Positions 28,157 through 36,375 of a DNA stretch of 64,000 nucleotides are shown in pieces. Each line of letters begins with the position of its first letter. Positions within the stretch are counted from its first letter, which is position 1. The stretch comes from Belnapia moabensis DSM 16746 (GTDB lineage Bacteria > Pseudomonadota > Alphaproteobacteria > Acetobacterales > Acetobacteraceae). The notes beneath the pieces are model-generated. The model was given only the letters and a program-made list of their open reading frames with translations. It searched no databases and was not told the origin of the DNA. Where the stretch lies: contig NZ_JQKB01000009.1 in the NCBI RefSeq assembly GCF_000745835.1, forward strand, positions 62,001 through 126,000, in the 5' to 3' direction. The position numbers were made by a program, and so were the translations under genes.

Positions 28157-28627
28157 ATGCCGAAGCCCGCCTCCGAGCCCGAGATCACTCCGTCTCGGGA
28201 GAATGCGATCAGCTCGCCCCTGGCGGAGAGCCCGGCCTTCCTCGTCCGCCTCGCCCAGCTCCGTGCCTTCGATGAATTCCACCGCAATTTCGCCGAGCTC
28301 GGGGTGACGCCGGCGGGCTTCTCGGTCTTCGCGCTGATCGTCGCCAATCCCGGCATCCGCCCGGGCGCCATCGCCGAGGAGCTGCGGGTGAAGCCCTCCA
28401 ATGTCGCGGTGCTGGTGAACGGGCTGGTCTCGGCCGGGCTGGTGCGGCGCGAAGCCGACCGGGCGGAGCTTCGGGCCAGCCTGCTGCACCCGACCGCGGA
28501 CGGCAGCCGCGTCTGGCGCGAGATGGACCGCATCCAACGGGAGACCGACGCCCAATTCGCCGCCGGCCTCACCCCTGCCGAGCGCAGCCAATTCGTGACG
28601 CTGCTGCGAAAGCTCCTGCATCGCTGA
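28157..28627 (+). CDS. MarR-family transcriptional regulator
   Basis: A 156-aa winged-helix repressor-type protein. The core has LGVTPAGFSVFALIVANPG, recognition helix RPGAIAEELRVKPSNVAVLV and the wing VRREADRAELRAS. It lies divergent to pobA with a 56-bp gap and upstream of a crotonase/dehydrogenase pair. The architecture and neighbourhood suggest sensing of an aromatic acid or aryl-CoA and control in both directions. Confidence 0.88.
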   Translation: MPKPASEPEITPSRENAISSPLAESPAFLVRLAQLRAFDEFHRNFAELGVTPAGFSVFALIVANPGIRPGAIAEELRVKPSNVAVLVNGLVSAGLVRREADRAELRASLLHPTADGSRVWREMDRIQRETDAQFAAGLTPAERSQFVTLLRKLLHR

Positions 28628-28647
28628 GACGCTTTCTCCCCTTAGGA

Positions 28648-28670
28648 GATTATTATGTAGCTTAATAATC
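28648..28670. promoter_or_regulatory. AT-rich palindromic operator candidate
   Basis: Half-sites GATTATTA and TAATAATC are exact reverse complements with a 7-nt spacer. This AT-rich palindrome is striking in about 70% GC sequence. It sits between the MarR gene and the crotonase gene, 32 nt before the crotonase start. Its size fits a MarR dimer site. Confidence 0.65.
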
Positions 28671-28701
28671 GGTGCAAGAGTCCTCCCGGAGGCTGGGTCG
28701 C

Positions 28702-29466
28702 ATGACCGACATCACCTATGAACTCCGCGACCGCACCGCCTGGATCGGGCTGAACCGCCCGCAGAAGCGCAATGCCATCAACGACGCGCTGCTCCAGGCG
28801 ATCGAAGCCGTGGTGCGCCGGGCCCAGGGCGAGGCGCGGGCGATGGTGCTCTTCGGCCATGGCCCGTGCTTCTGCGCCGGGCTCGACCTCGCCGAGCACC
28901 GGGCGCGCGAGGCGCCGGAGGTCTTCCACCACTCCCGCGCCTGGCATGCCGTCTTCTCGCTGATCCGCCGCGGGCCGATCCCGGCCATCGCCGCGCTGCA
29001 TGGGGCGACGGTCGGCGGCGGGCTGGAACTGGCGGCCGCCTGCCACCTGCGCATCGCCGATGCCACGGCTTTCTTCGCCCTGCCGGAGGGCAGCCGCGGC
29101 ATCTATGTCGGCGGCGGCGCCTCGGTGCATGTCGCCCGCCTTCTCGGCACGGCGCGGATGATGGACATGATGCTGACCGGCCGCGTGCTCTCCGCCGCCG
29201 AGGCGGAGCGCTTCGGCCTCGTCCAGTATCTGGTCGAGGCGGAGGCGAAGGCAACCGAGCTGGCTGGCAAGGTCGTCGAGATGGCGCCGCTCACCGTGCT
29301 CGGCGTGCTGCAGGCGCTGCCGCGCATCCAGGACATGAGCGAGGAGGACGGGCTCTTCGTCGAGAGCATGATGGCCGCGCTTGCCCAGACTGGGCCGGAG
29401 GCGGCGGCGCGGCTGGCGGATTTCGCTGACAAGCGTGGGGCGAAGGTGGCAAGGCTGTCCTCGTGA
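28702..29466 (+). CDS. Enoyl-CoA hydratase/isomerase (crotonase)
   Basis: A 254-aa crotonase-fold enzyme. Oxyanion-hole segments are PCFCAGLDL and ALHGATVGGGLELAAAC; the catalytic acidic region is FALPEGSRGIYVGGG. It adds water to, or isomerises, an enoyl-CoA. ATG 28702 is preferred over GTG 28672 because GGAGG precedes it and the extra residues are not family-like. The stop overlaps the next gene's GTG (GTGA). It lies downstream of the palindromic site and the MarR gene; the aromatic context suggests an aryl side-chain substrate, but this is inference. Confidence 0.85.
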   Translation: MTDITYELRDRTAWIGLNRPQKRNAINDALLQAIEAVVRRAQGEARAMVLFGHGPCFCAGLDLAEHRAREAPEVFHHSRAWHAVFSLIRRGPIPAIAALHGATVGGGLELAAACHLRIADATAFFALPEGSRGIYVGGGASVHVARLLGTARMMDMMLTGRVLSAAEAERFGLVQYLVEAEAKATELAGKVVEMAPLTVLGVLQALPRIQDMSEEDGLFVESMMAALAQTGPEAAARLADFADKRGAKVARLSS

Positions 29467-30413
29467 GCGATGCCCCCATCCGGCGTGCCGCCATCATCGG
29501 CACCGGCGTGATCGGCGCGAGCTGGGCGACCTGCTTCCTCGCCCGCGGCCTCGACGTAACCGCGAGCGACCCGGCGCCCAATGCCGAGGCGGTGCTGCGC
29601 GCGACCATCGCCCGGCAGTGGCCAGCGATGGAGGCGATGGGCCTCGCCCCCGGCGCCTCGACCGAGCGGCTGCGTTTCTGCTCCACTCCGGAGGGGGCGG
29701 TGGAGGCGGCGGAATTTGTCCAGGAGAGTGGGCCGGAGCGGCTGGCGTTGAAGCGGGAGGTTTTCGCCGCCCTCGATGCCGCGGCGCCGCCTGATGCTAT
29801 CCTCGCCACCAGTTCCTCCACCATCACCGTCAGCGAATTCCAGGATGCCTGCGCGCGTCATCCGGAGCGGGTGGTGCTCGGCCATCCGTTCAACCCGCCG
29901 CACCTCATCCCGCTAGTCGAAGTCGCCGGCGGCACCGCGACTTCCGCCGAGACGGTGGAGCGGGCGCTCGGCTTCTACCGGATGATGCGCAAGCACCCGA
30001 TCCATCTGCGGCGAGAGGTGCGCGGCCATGTCGCCAACCGGCTGCAGGCGGCGCTTTGGCAGGAGGCCTTCCATCTCGTGCAGGCCGGCGTCGCCAGCGT
30101 GGCGGATATCGATGCCGCCATCGCGCATGGGCCGGGGCTGCGCTGGGCGCTGCTCGGGCCCTTCCTCAACCTGCATCTCTCGGGCGGGCCGGGCGGCATC
30201 GGCGGGCTGCTCGAGAAGCCGCTCTGGCAGGCGACGGAGGGGATGTGGCGCGACCTCGGCCAGCTTTCGGTCGATCCAGCGCTCGGCGCGCAGGTGGCGG
30301 AAGGCGTCGCCGTGCAACTGGCCGGGCGAGATGAGGCAGAGATGCTCCGCCAGCGCGATGCACTGCTGCTCGACCTGTTGACGTGGAAGGCCGGGGCAGG
30401 GGAACTGCCCTAA
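29463..30413 (+). CDS. 3-hydroxyacyl-CoA dehydrogenase family protein
   Basis: A 316-aa NAD-dependent dehydrogenase. The Rossmann motif is AIIGTGVIGASWATCFLARG; LATSSSTITVSEFQ and VLGHPFNPPHLIPLVEV carry the catalytic Ser/His region. The single N-terminal domain plus C-terminal domain fits the lambda-crystallin/L-carnitine-dehydrogenase branch rather than multifunctional FadB. GTG start overlaps the crotonase stop. It likely oxidises the 3-hydroxy product of the crotonase. Its stop overlaps the convergent GH3 gene by four bases. Confidence 0.85.
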   Translation: MSDAPIRRAAIIGTGVIGASWATCFLARGLDVTASDPAPNAEAVLRATIARQWPAMEAMGLAPGASTERLRFCSTPEGAVEAAEFVQESGPERLALKREVFAALDAAAPPDAILATSSSTITVSEFQDACARHPERVVLGHPFNPPHLIPLVEVAGGTATSAETVERALGFYRMMRKHPIHLRREVRGHVANRLQAALWQEAFHLVQAGVASVADIDAAIAHGPGLRWALLGPFLNLHLSGGPGGIGGLLEKPLWQATEGMWRDLGQLSVDPALGAQVAEGVAVQLAGRDEAEMLRQRDALLLDLLTWKAGAGELP

Positions 30414-31912
30414 CCCCCTCGCAACCCCGCCTCGGCGGCCGCGAACCGCTCGGGGTCCGCCAGCACCCGCGGCACCTTGTGCTGCCCCCCGAGCTTGCCC
30501 TGCGCCCGCATCCAGCCGGCGAAGGCACCCGGCGGCAGCAATATCATCTCCGGCGACGCCATCTGCCCGCCGCGGCGATGCGCGGCATAGTCCTCGTTTG
30601 CCGCGATCAGCGCCGCATCCACCGCGCGGGCGAGCCTCTCCGCCAACTCGGGCGCGGCCGCCTCCTCCGGCTCCACCAGCCAGCGATGCGTCCCCTGCGC
30701 GCCGAGGAAGACCGGCCCCACCGTATAGTCGGCAACCGTCACGCCAAGCGCCCCGGCGGCATCGAGCAATGCCGCTTCGATCTCCTCCCCGCTCAGATGC
30801 TCTCCGAAGGCCGAGAGGCTGTAGGAGGTGCGGCCGGTGACCAGCAGCCGCGGCGGCGCACGATCGACGAAGCGCACCGTGTCCCCGAGCACATAGGACC
30901 AGAGCCCGGCGCAGGAGGTGACGACCACGGCATAGTCGATGCCCGTCTCGACGGTCGCCACCCAATGCCGCGTCGGGTTCGGCGCATCCAGCTCCTCCAG
31001 GGGGACGAATTCCCAGAACACGCCGGCATCGAGGGTGAGCCGCATGCCCTCGCCATCGCCGCGGTCAGCCAGCGCGACGAAACCTTCGCTCGCCGGATAG
31101 ACCTCCCGCGTCGCGCAGCGGGTGGGGAGGAGGGGCCGCAGCCGGTCGCGATAGGGCGCCCAGGCGACGCCGCCATGGACCAGCAGCTCCAGCCCCGGCA
31201 GGGGCGGGGTTCCGTGCCGCTCGGTCAGGCGTTGCAGCAGCACCAGCAGCCAGCTCGGCGTGCCGGAGAGGACGCGGATCGCCGCCGCCGGCGTCGCCTC
31301 GGCCAGCGCCGCCAGCTTGCGGTCCCAGTCGGGAAGCAGGGCGATCTCCGGCGGCGGGAAGCTCCAGCCGCGCAGCAGCGCCGGCACCTCCGCGGCGGCG
31401 ATGCCGGAAAGGTCGCCCTGCCGCACGTCGGCCGCCAGCCGCTCCAGCGCCGTCGAGCCGCCGAGCATGAAGGACGGCCCGCCGAAGATCGCGCTCCGCG
31501 GATGGTGGTGCAGATGCCAGGCCAGCACGTCGAGCGCCGCCCGCCGGTTGCCGCGCATCATCGGCGCTGTGACGGGGATGTATTTCGTCGTCCCCGATGT
31601 GGTGCCCGAGGACAGCGCGAAATAGGGCACCCGCCCCGGCCAGGTGACGTCGACCAGCACCGGATAGGCGGCCTGCCACCAGTCGCGCCAGAACTCCTCG
31701 TAGCGACGGAGCGGCACCCGCGCCTGGTACTCCGCCACACCGCGGATACCGGCGAAACCATGCGCCTTGCCGAACCGCGTCCCCGCCGCCCGGCGCAGCA
31801 GGCGCGCCAGCAGGCGTTCCTGCAGGGCGACGGGCTCCATCCGCTGCACCCGCGCGATGCGCAGCGCCGAGGTCGCCCGCAGCAGCGGCGTCGCATCGAA
31901 GGGCACGCTCAT
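30410..31912 (-). CDS. GH3-family acyl-acid amido synthetase
   Basis: A 500-aa adenylate-forming enzyme of the GH3 family known from plant auxin, jasmonate and benzoate conjugation. ATP and acyl-binding motifs seen are ALSSGTTSGTTKYIPVT, REVYPASEGFVAL and SYSLSAFGEHLSGEEIE. Family members join a carboxylic acid to an amino acid through an acyl-AMP. It overlaps the penicillin-acylase gene by ATGA, so the two are translated together. The substrate is unknown; an aromatic acid or fatty acid is plausible. Bacterial GH3 proteins are poorly characterised. Confidence 0.85.
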   Translation of the reverse strand: MSVPFDATPLLRATSALRIARVQRMEPVALQERLLARLLRRAAGTRFGKAHGFAGIRGVAEYQARVPLRRYEEFWRDWWQAAYPVLVDVTWPGRVPYFALSSGTTSGTTKYIPVTAPMMRGNRRAALDVLAWHLHHHPRSAIFGGPSFMLGGSTALERLAADVRQGDLSGIAAAEVPALLRGWSFPPPEIALLPDWDRKLAALAEATPAAAIRVLSGTPSWLLVLLQRLTERHGTPPLPGLELLVHGGVAWAPYRDRLRPLLPTRCATREVYPASEGFVALADRGDGEGMRLTLDAGVFWEFVPLEELDAPNPTRHWVATVETGIDYAVVVTSCAGLWSYVLGDTVRFVDRAPPRLLVTGRTSYSLSAFGEHLSGEEIEAALLDAAGALGVTVADYTVGPVFLGAQGTHRWLVEPEEAAAPELAERLARAVDAALIAANEDYAAHRRGGQMASPEMILLPPGAFAGWMRAQGKLGGQHKVPRVLADPERFAAAEAGLRGG

Positions 31913-34188
31913 GGCCGCAGCACCGTCACGCGCGGGAACTCGGCGGCGACCGTCTCCGGCCGCAGCGGCAGGCGGATGCTGCGCCCCTCGCGCCAGAGCG
32001 GGATCTGGTCGGCGAAGGCGGCGCTGCCGAGCCAGCCATCCTGCCCGCCGAATAGCGTGAACCAATTGGAGTCGAGGTCGGCGAGATCCGAGACGTAGCG
32101 TGCCATGGAGCCGAAGCTCACCTCATGCGGGCCGTTGACCAAGCCATGCCCGGTCTTCATCGGCGTCTCGCGCGAGCCGCCGACCGGCATCTCCCCCAGC
32201 ACGAAGGCGCGGCCGAGCACCGGCAGGTTCACCAGCCAGTGCGCCGCGCGCAGCTGGTGGACATCGCCCCAGACGCGATAGCGCGCGGCGAGCGGCGCCG
32301 CCTCGGCCGCTGCCTGGCGCAGCAGCGCGGCGCGGCGTGATTCCGGCAGGGCGTCGAGGTCGCGCAGCAGGAAGGTGGTGACGAAATTCCACCCCGTCTC
32401 CGGGCCGCGTCCGTTGCTGCCCTCCGGCAGCAGGCCGGGCAGCAGCCGGGCGAGCACCAGTTCGAAGACCAGCGCGGCGCGACTACCGGCGGCATAATCG
32501 CCATCCCAGCCGCGCAACGGGCCGAGGAAGTCCGGCGCCCCGCCCTGCAGCGCGTCGAACCGCGCCAGCAGCCCGGCCGCCAGCACCGCGGCCTTCGGCG
32601 CCAGAGTGTCGCGCTGCAGGGCGGCAAGGTCCTCCGGCCGCAGCTTCGGCCGGGCCAGCAGCAGTGCCCGCAGCCGGGCCACGCGATCGCCGTCGCTGAA
32701 GAAATAGCCAAGCGGCGGCGGGTCCTTTGCCCAGAGGCTCGGGTTTTCGTTGGCCGAGGCGAGCACGCCCTCCGGCGGGTTCTCCAGCGCCGGCAAATCG
32801 CCGGCATGCAGCAGGTGCGACCAGGGGCCGGTGGCCGCAGGATCGCCCCCGTCGAGGACCGGGCCGTCGGCGGGGAAGCCGCGCCGCGCTGGCAGGATGG
32901 CCGCCGTCAGCCGCCCGATCGTCCCGGCCCGGTCGGCATAGAGGAAATTTTGCGGTGAGACGGCGAAGCTGTCGAAGCTTGCCCGGAACTCGGCGCCGCT
33001 CCGGGCGCGGGCGGCGCGCAGCAGGCTGGTGATCTCATCCGCCGGCTCCTGCCCCGCCCAGCGCAGTGCGAGCGTCTCGCCCGGCCGGCCCGGCACCACG
33101 CGCGCATCGGTCAGCACCGGCCCGAGCGGCGACATCCGCACTCGCCGCGTCGTGCCGAACCAGAAGCGCTGGCGGACTGTCGTCTCGCTTTCGGCGAAGG
33201 CTTCCGGCGGCAGGCCCGAAACATCGAACAGGTCGGAGGAAGCGGCGCGGAGATTGGTCCCGCCCCAGGCCACCTCCGGGTTGCGGCCGAGGCCGATGAT
33301 CGGCACCCCCGGCACCATCATCCCGACGGCATGGAAGGAGGGCGAACGCATCCCCACCAGCAGCCAGAGATTGGGTAGCGACAGGCCGAGATGCGGGTCG
33401 GAGGCCAGCATCGCCGCCCCCGAGGCGCTATGTGTGGGCGCGACCGCCACCGCATTGCTGCCCGCGCGGGAGAGGCCGGCCAGCAGTCCCGGCAGGTTGG
33501 CCTCGCGCGGCGAGGGTGGGGTGAGGTTGGCCCCCGCCTCCAGCGTCCGCCGCCAGGCCGTGGCGAAGCCCGGCTTCCCCCGCTCGGCCAGCAGGGAGAA
33601 GTAGGAGAACCAGTTTACGTCCGTCCCCGCCAGCCGGCCGATCGCCAGCAGGTCGGTGGTGGTGAAGGCCTCCCGCCGCAGCCCGAGCAGGCCAAATTCC
33701 GGTGGCCGCGGCCCCTCCAGAGCGGCCTTATTCAAGCCGGCGAGGAAGGCCGTCATGAAGGCCCGCGTCTCCGCCGGCCAGCGCCGCTCGATCTCCGGCG
33801 CCGCGCGGTCGAAGCCGAGGATGCGGATCGCGTGGTCGTAGTCCCGCGCCAACGGCCCGGCCATCTCGGAAAGCCGCCCGCGCGCCACCATCCGCAGCAG
33901 GGCGATCTGCCCGCCGCGCAGATGCCCGTGCACCAGGCCAAGCGCATAGGCGAGGTCTCCATCCGACCCGGCCTCTATCCAGGGCACCAGATGCTCGTTC
34001 CAGCGGATGGTCACCGGACCGGTGAGGCCGAGCCCCTCCCGTGGCAGGGCGGTCAAGCGCTGGTCGATCCCGGCCGGCCGCGGCGCCAGCGCGCCACAGC
34101 CTGGCAGCAGGGCAAGCAGCGCCAGCATCGCGGCCATGCCCGGCCGCTTCCCCTTCGAATCCGTCACGCTGCGCTCCCTGGCGGTCAT
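31909..34188 (-). CDS. Penicillin-acylase-family N-acyl amide hydrolase, lipoprotein
   Basis: A 759-aa Ntn-hydrolase precursor. The N-terminus has a lipobox ending at C31 (LLALLPGC), suggesting an outer-membrane or periplasmic lipoprotein. The catalytic nucleophile is S244 at the autocleavage point in RAGSNAVAVAPTHSASG; LASDPHLGLSLPNLW and VGMMVPGVPIIGLGRNPEVAWG are family landmarks. It hydrolyses acyl amides (beta-lactam side chains, acyl-homoserine lactones or N-acyl amino acids). The start 34188 is preceded by a weak AGGGAG-like site. It is the first gene of a two-gene unit with GH3. Confidence 0.88.
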   Translation of the reverse strand: MTARERSVTDSKGKRPGMAAMLALLALLPGCGALAPRPAGIDQRLTALPREGLGLTGPVTIRWNEHLVPWIEAGSDGDLAYALGLVHGHLRGGQIALLRMVARGRLSEMAGPLARDYDHAIRILGFDRAAPEIERRWPAETRAFMTAFLAGLNKAALEGPRPPEFGLLGLRREAFTTTDLLAIGRLAGTDVNWFSYFSLLAERGKPGFATAWRRTLEAGANLTPPSPREANLPGLLAGLSRAGSNAVAVAPTHSASGAAMLASDPHLGLSLPNLWLLVGMRSPSFHAVGMMVPGVPIIGLGRNPEVAWGGTNLRAASSDLFDVSGLPPEAFAESETTVRQRFWFGTTRRVRMSPLGPVLTDARVVPGRPGETLALRWAGQEPADEITSLLRAARARSGAEFRASFDSFAVSPQNFLYADRAGTIGRLTAAILPARRGFPADGPVLDGGDPAATGPWSHLLHAGDLPALENPPEGVLASANENPSLWAKDPPPLGYFFSDGDRVARLRALLLARPKLRPEDLAALQRDTLAPKAAVLAAGLLARFDALQGGAPDFLGPLRGWDGDYAAGSRAALVFELVLARLLPGLLPEGSNGRGPETGWNFVTTFLLRDLDALPESRRAALLRQAAAEAAPLAARYRVWGDVHQLRAAHWLVNLPVLGRAFVLGEMPVGGSRETPMKTGHGLVNGPHEVSFGSMARYVSDLADLDSNWFTLFGGQDGWLGSAAFADQIPLWREGRSIRLPLRPETVAAEFPRVTVLRP

Positions 34189-34243
34189 CAGGGAGATTGG
34201 CCGCAGGCCTCGCCAAGCAAGCCGCGGAAACGAAACCGGAGGG

Positions 34244-34624
34244 TCAGCCCCCGCCGGCCACCTGCCGGATGGCATCGACCAGCCGGGCGAGCTCGATCGG
34301 CTTGGTCAGCAATTCGAGCGGGGCGGACCCGTCATGCAGTTCCGTCGTGCCGCCATGGGGAGGATAGCCGGTCATGACCACAACCGGCAGCTTTGGCCGG
34401 CCAGCACGCAGCCGGGCGATCAGCGCGCGCCCATCGAGCCGCGGCATGCGAAGATCGGTCAGCAGCACGTCGAACAGGGTGCCGGTGCTGGCCAGCTCCA
34501 GAGCCGCCTCGCCATCCGGGGCGGCGATCACCTCGAAGCCCGCATCGACCAGCCCTTCCTCGAGAACCTCGGCGGCGAGCCGCTCGTCCTCGGCCATCAG
34601 TACGCGAAGAGGGATCGCCGTCAT
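34244..34624 (-). CDS. Single-domain response regulator
   Basis: A 126-aa CheY-like receiver with no output domain. The acid pair is E12/D13, the phospho-acceptor D57 lies in LLTDLRMP and the conserved Lys in LTKPIE. It overlaps the upstream histidine kinase by ATGA, so it is the kinase's partner. With no DNA-binding domain it must act by protein interaction or as part of a phosphorelay. Confidence 0.88.
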   Translation of the reverse strand: MTAIPLRVLMAEDERLAAEVLEEGLVDAGFEVIAAPDGEAALELASTGTLFDVLLTDLRMPRLDGRALIARLRAGRPKLPVVVMTGYPPHGGTTELHDGSAPLELLTKPIELARLVDAIRQVAGGG

Positions 34625-36159
34625 GCCGGATGTTCCCGCGCCAATGGGAGCGCAACCTGGAACACCGCGCCGGCCCCTTGGTTCAGCCAGGCCAGCCTGC
34701 CGCCCATGCTGCGGAGGATGCCGGCGGCGATGGGCAGGCCGAGGCCGGTGCCCTCGCCGGGTTCCTTGCTGGTGACAAAAGGCTCCAGGATGCGCTGCCC
34801 GAGGGCGGCGGAGACACCACCGCCGGTATCCTGCACGGCGAGGGTCATCTGCCCCGAATGCGGCCCGGGGCGAAGGGTGACATGAATCTGCGCCGGCGCG
34901 TCCGGCTCCTCCCGCCGGCGGCGTAGAACGGCGTCGCGGGCATTCTCCAGCAGGTGGAGCAGGGCTTGCTCGAATTGCGCGGCACGGCCGGTCACCGGGG
35001 CCGGTTCCGGCGCTTCGATCGCGACCTCGATTCGGTCGAGCGCCCAGGAGCGGCGGGCGACATCCACCGCGGCGGCGGCAGCCTCGGCGGCATCGAAGGT
35101 CTCGGCGGCGCCCGGGGTGTCGCGCGCCAGCTCCCGCATCCGCTCCAGCAGGGCGCCGAGGCGGCGGGTCTGGCCGAGGATCACCTCGATCGCCCGGCGC
35201 GGGCCGGCGGCGGCCTCCAGCGTGGCGCGGGCGCGGTCGGCCCAGAGGCCGATGATGTTGACCGGCTGGCTCATCTCATGCGCGACGCCGGCGCACATGG
35301 CGCCGATGGTGGCCCGCCGTGCCGCCTCCACCAGATCGGCCTGCAACCGGCGCAGCTCGGTCACGTCGCGCAGGCTGCCGAGCAGGCGGCGCGGCTGGCC
35401 GTCGAGCGCGGGCAGCGGGGCGAGCACGGTATGCCAGTGCCGCGTGCTGTCGGGGCCGGCGATGGCACTTTCCCAGTCGCGCGGCGCGCCGCTGACGAGG
35501 CAGGCGTTGAAGGCGTGGTCCAGCTCGGCGGCCGGCGCGGCCTCCAGCAGCGCCGCCGGGCCGCTGCCCTCCACCGTCTCGCGCGGCCGGCCGAAGAGGC
35601 GGCAGAAGCTCGGATTCACCGTCTCGAAGACGAAGCCCCCGCGTTCCGCCCGCACGACGAAGAGGGCATCCGACATATGCTCGAAGAAGCCGGCGAGCCG
35701 CGCCTCGCTCTGCCGCGTGCGCATCTCGGCCTCGCGCCGCTCGGCGACCTCGCGCGAGAGGGCCGCATTGGCCTCGGCTAGCTCGCTGGCGGAGGGTATC
35801 GCCAGCACCCGCGGCAGCAACGGCCAGAGGGCGATGGCGGTGATCACCGACACCACCGCCGTCATCGCCTTCACCGCCCCTTCCAGCCCGTAATCCGGGT
35901 ACCAGAGGGTCCAGATCGAGAGGAAATGCGTCGCCCCGCACGCCAGGATGAACAGCGCGAACAGCTCGAAGGCCCAGGGGAAGACGAGGTCCCGCCGGCG
36001 CAGCGCGATGACGATGAGCACCACCGGGATGGACCAGTAAGCGAGGCCGGTCAACGCATCCGAGACGACATGCAACCAGAGCAGTTCCGGTCGCCATAGG
36101 AGACAGACGCCATGGGGCGCCAGCGCATCGCTATCGAAGAATGCGGCCAGGTTGGGCAT
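34621..36159 (-). CDS. Ethylene-receptor-like sensor histidine kinase
   Basis: A 512-aa membrane kinase. Residues 27-115 hold three membrane helices matching the plant ETR1 ethylene-binding domain: D34, Y41, I44, P45, I71, C74 and H78 (SDALTGLAYWSIP, ACGATHFLSIWTLW). All keep the ETR1 spacing (D25, Y32, I35, P36, I62, C65, H69). C74/H78 would bind Cu(I). A coiled linker (125-155), a PAS domain (155-270), a HisKA helix with H294 (AHEMSQP) and a HATPase with N406, DTGGG and GEGTGLGLP follow. ATG 36159 gives the family N-terminus. It is coupled to a receiver. Ethylene is the inferred ligand. Confidence 0.85.
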   Translation of the reverse strand: MPNLAAFFDSDALAPHGVCLLWRPELLWLHVVSDALTGLAYWSIPVVLIVIALRRRDLVFPWAFELFALFILACGATHFLSIWTLWYPDYGLEGAVKAMTAVVSVITAIALWPLLPRVLAIPSASELAEANAALSREVAERREAEMRTRQSEARLAGFFEHMSDALFVVRAERGGFVFETVNPSFCRLFGRPRETVEGSGPAALLEAAPAAELDHAFNACLVSGAPRDWESAIAGPDSTRHWHTVLAPLPALDGQPRRLLGSLRDVTELRRLQADLVEAARRATIGAMCAGVAHEMSQPVNIIGLWADRARATLEAAAGPRRAIEVILGQTRRLGALLERMRELARDTPGAAETFDAAEAAAAAVDVARRSWALDRIEVAIEAPEPAPVTGRAAQFEQALLHLLENARDAVLRRRREEPDAPAQIHVTLRPGPHSGQMTLAVQDTGGGVSAALGQRILEPFVTSKEPGEGTGLGLPIAAGILRSMGGRLAWLNQGAGAVFQVALPLAREHPA

Positions 36160-36375
36160 TAAGTCGAACCACCGATCAGGACAGGGCAACCGCGCATCGT
36201 GGCGTGCGCGAGTTCGGGAGCTGCGTACAACTTCGGCGTGTAGACAAGCGCAAGACCGCGAGAGAAACACCGCCGCGTCGACAGATGTTCATTCTGGAAC
36301 GCGAAGGTTGAATGGTGCAAACCATGCCAACCGCTCGCGCGTCAACGAATCCCGCTGACAAACATCGCGAGCACG

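Noticed and set aside
36152-36375. Small plus-strand gene between kinase and permease
   Set aside because: A 68-codon frame exists but has no ribosome site, conserved pattern or hydrophobic segment; left as intergenic.
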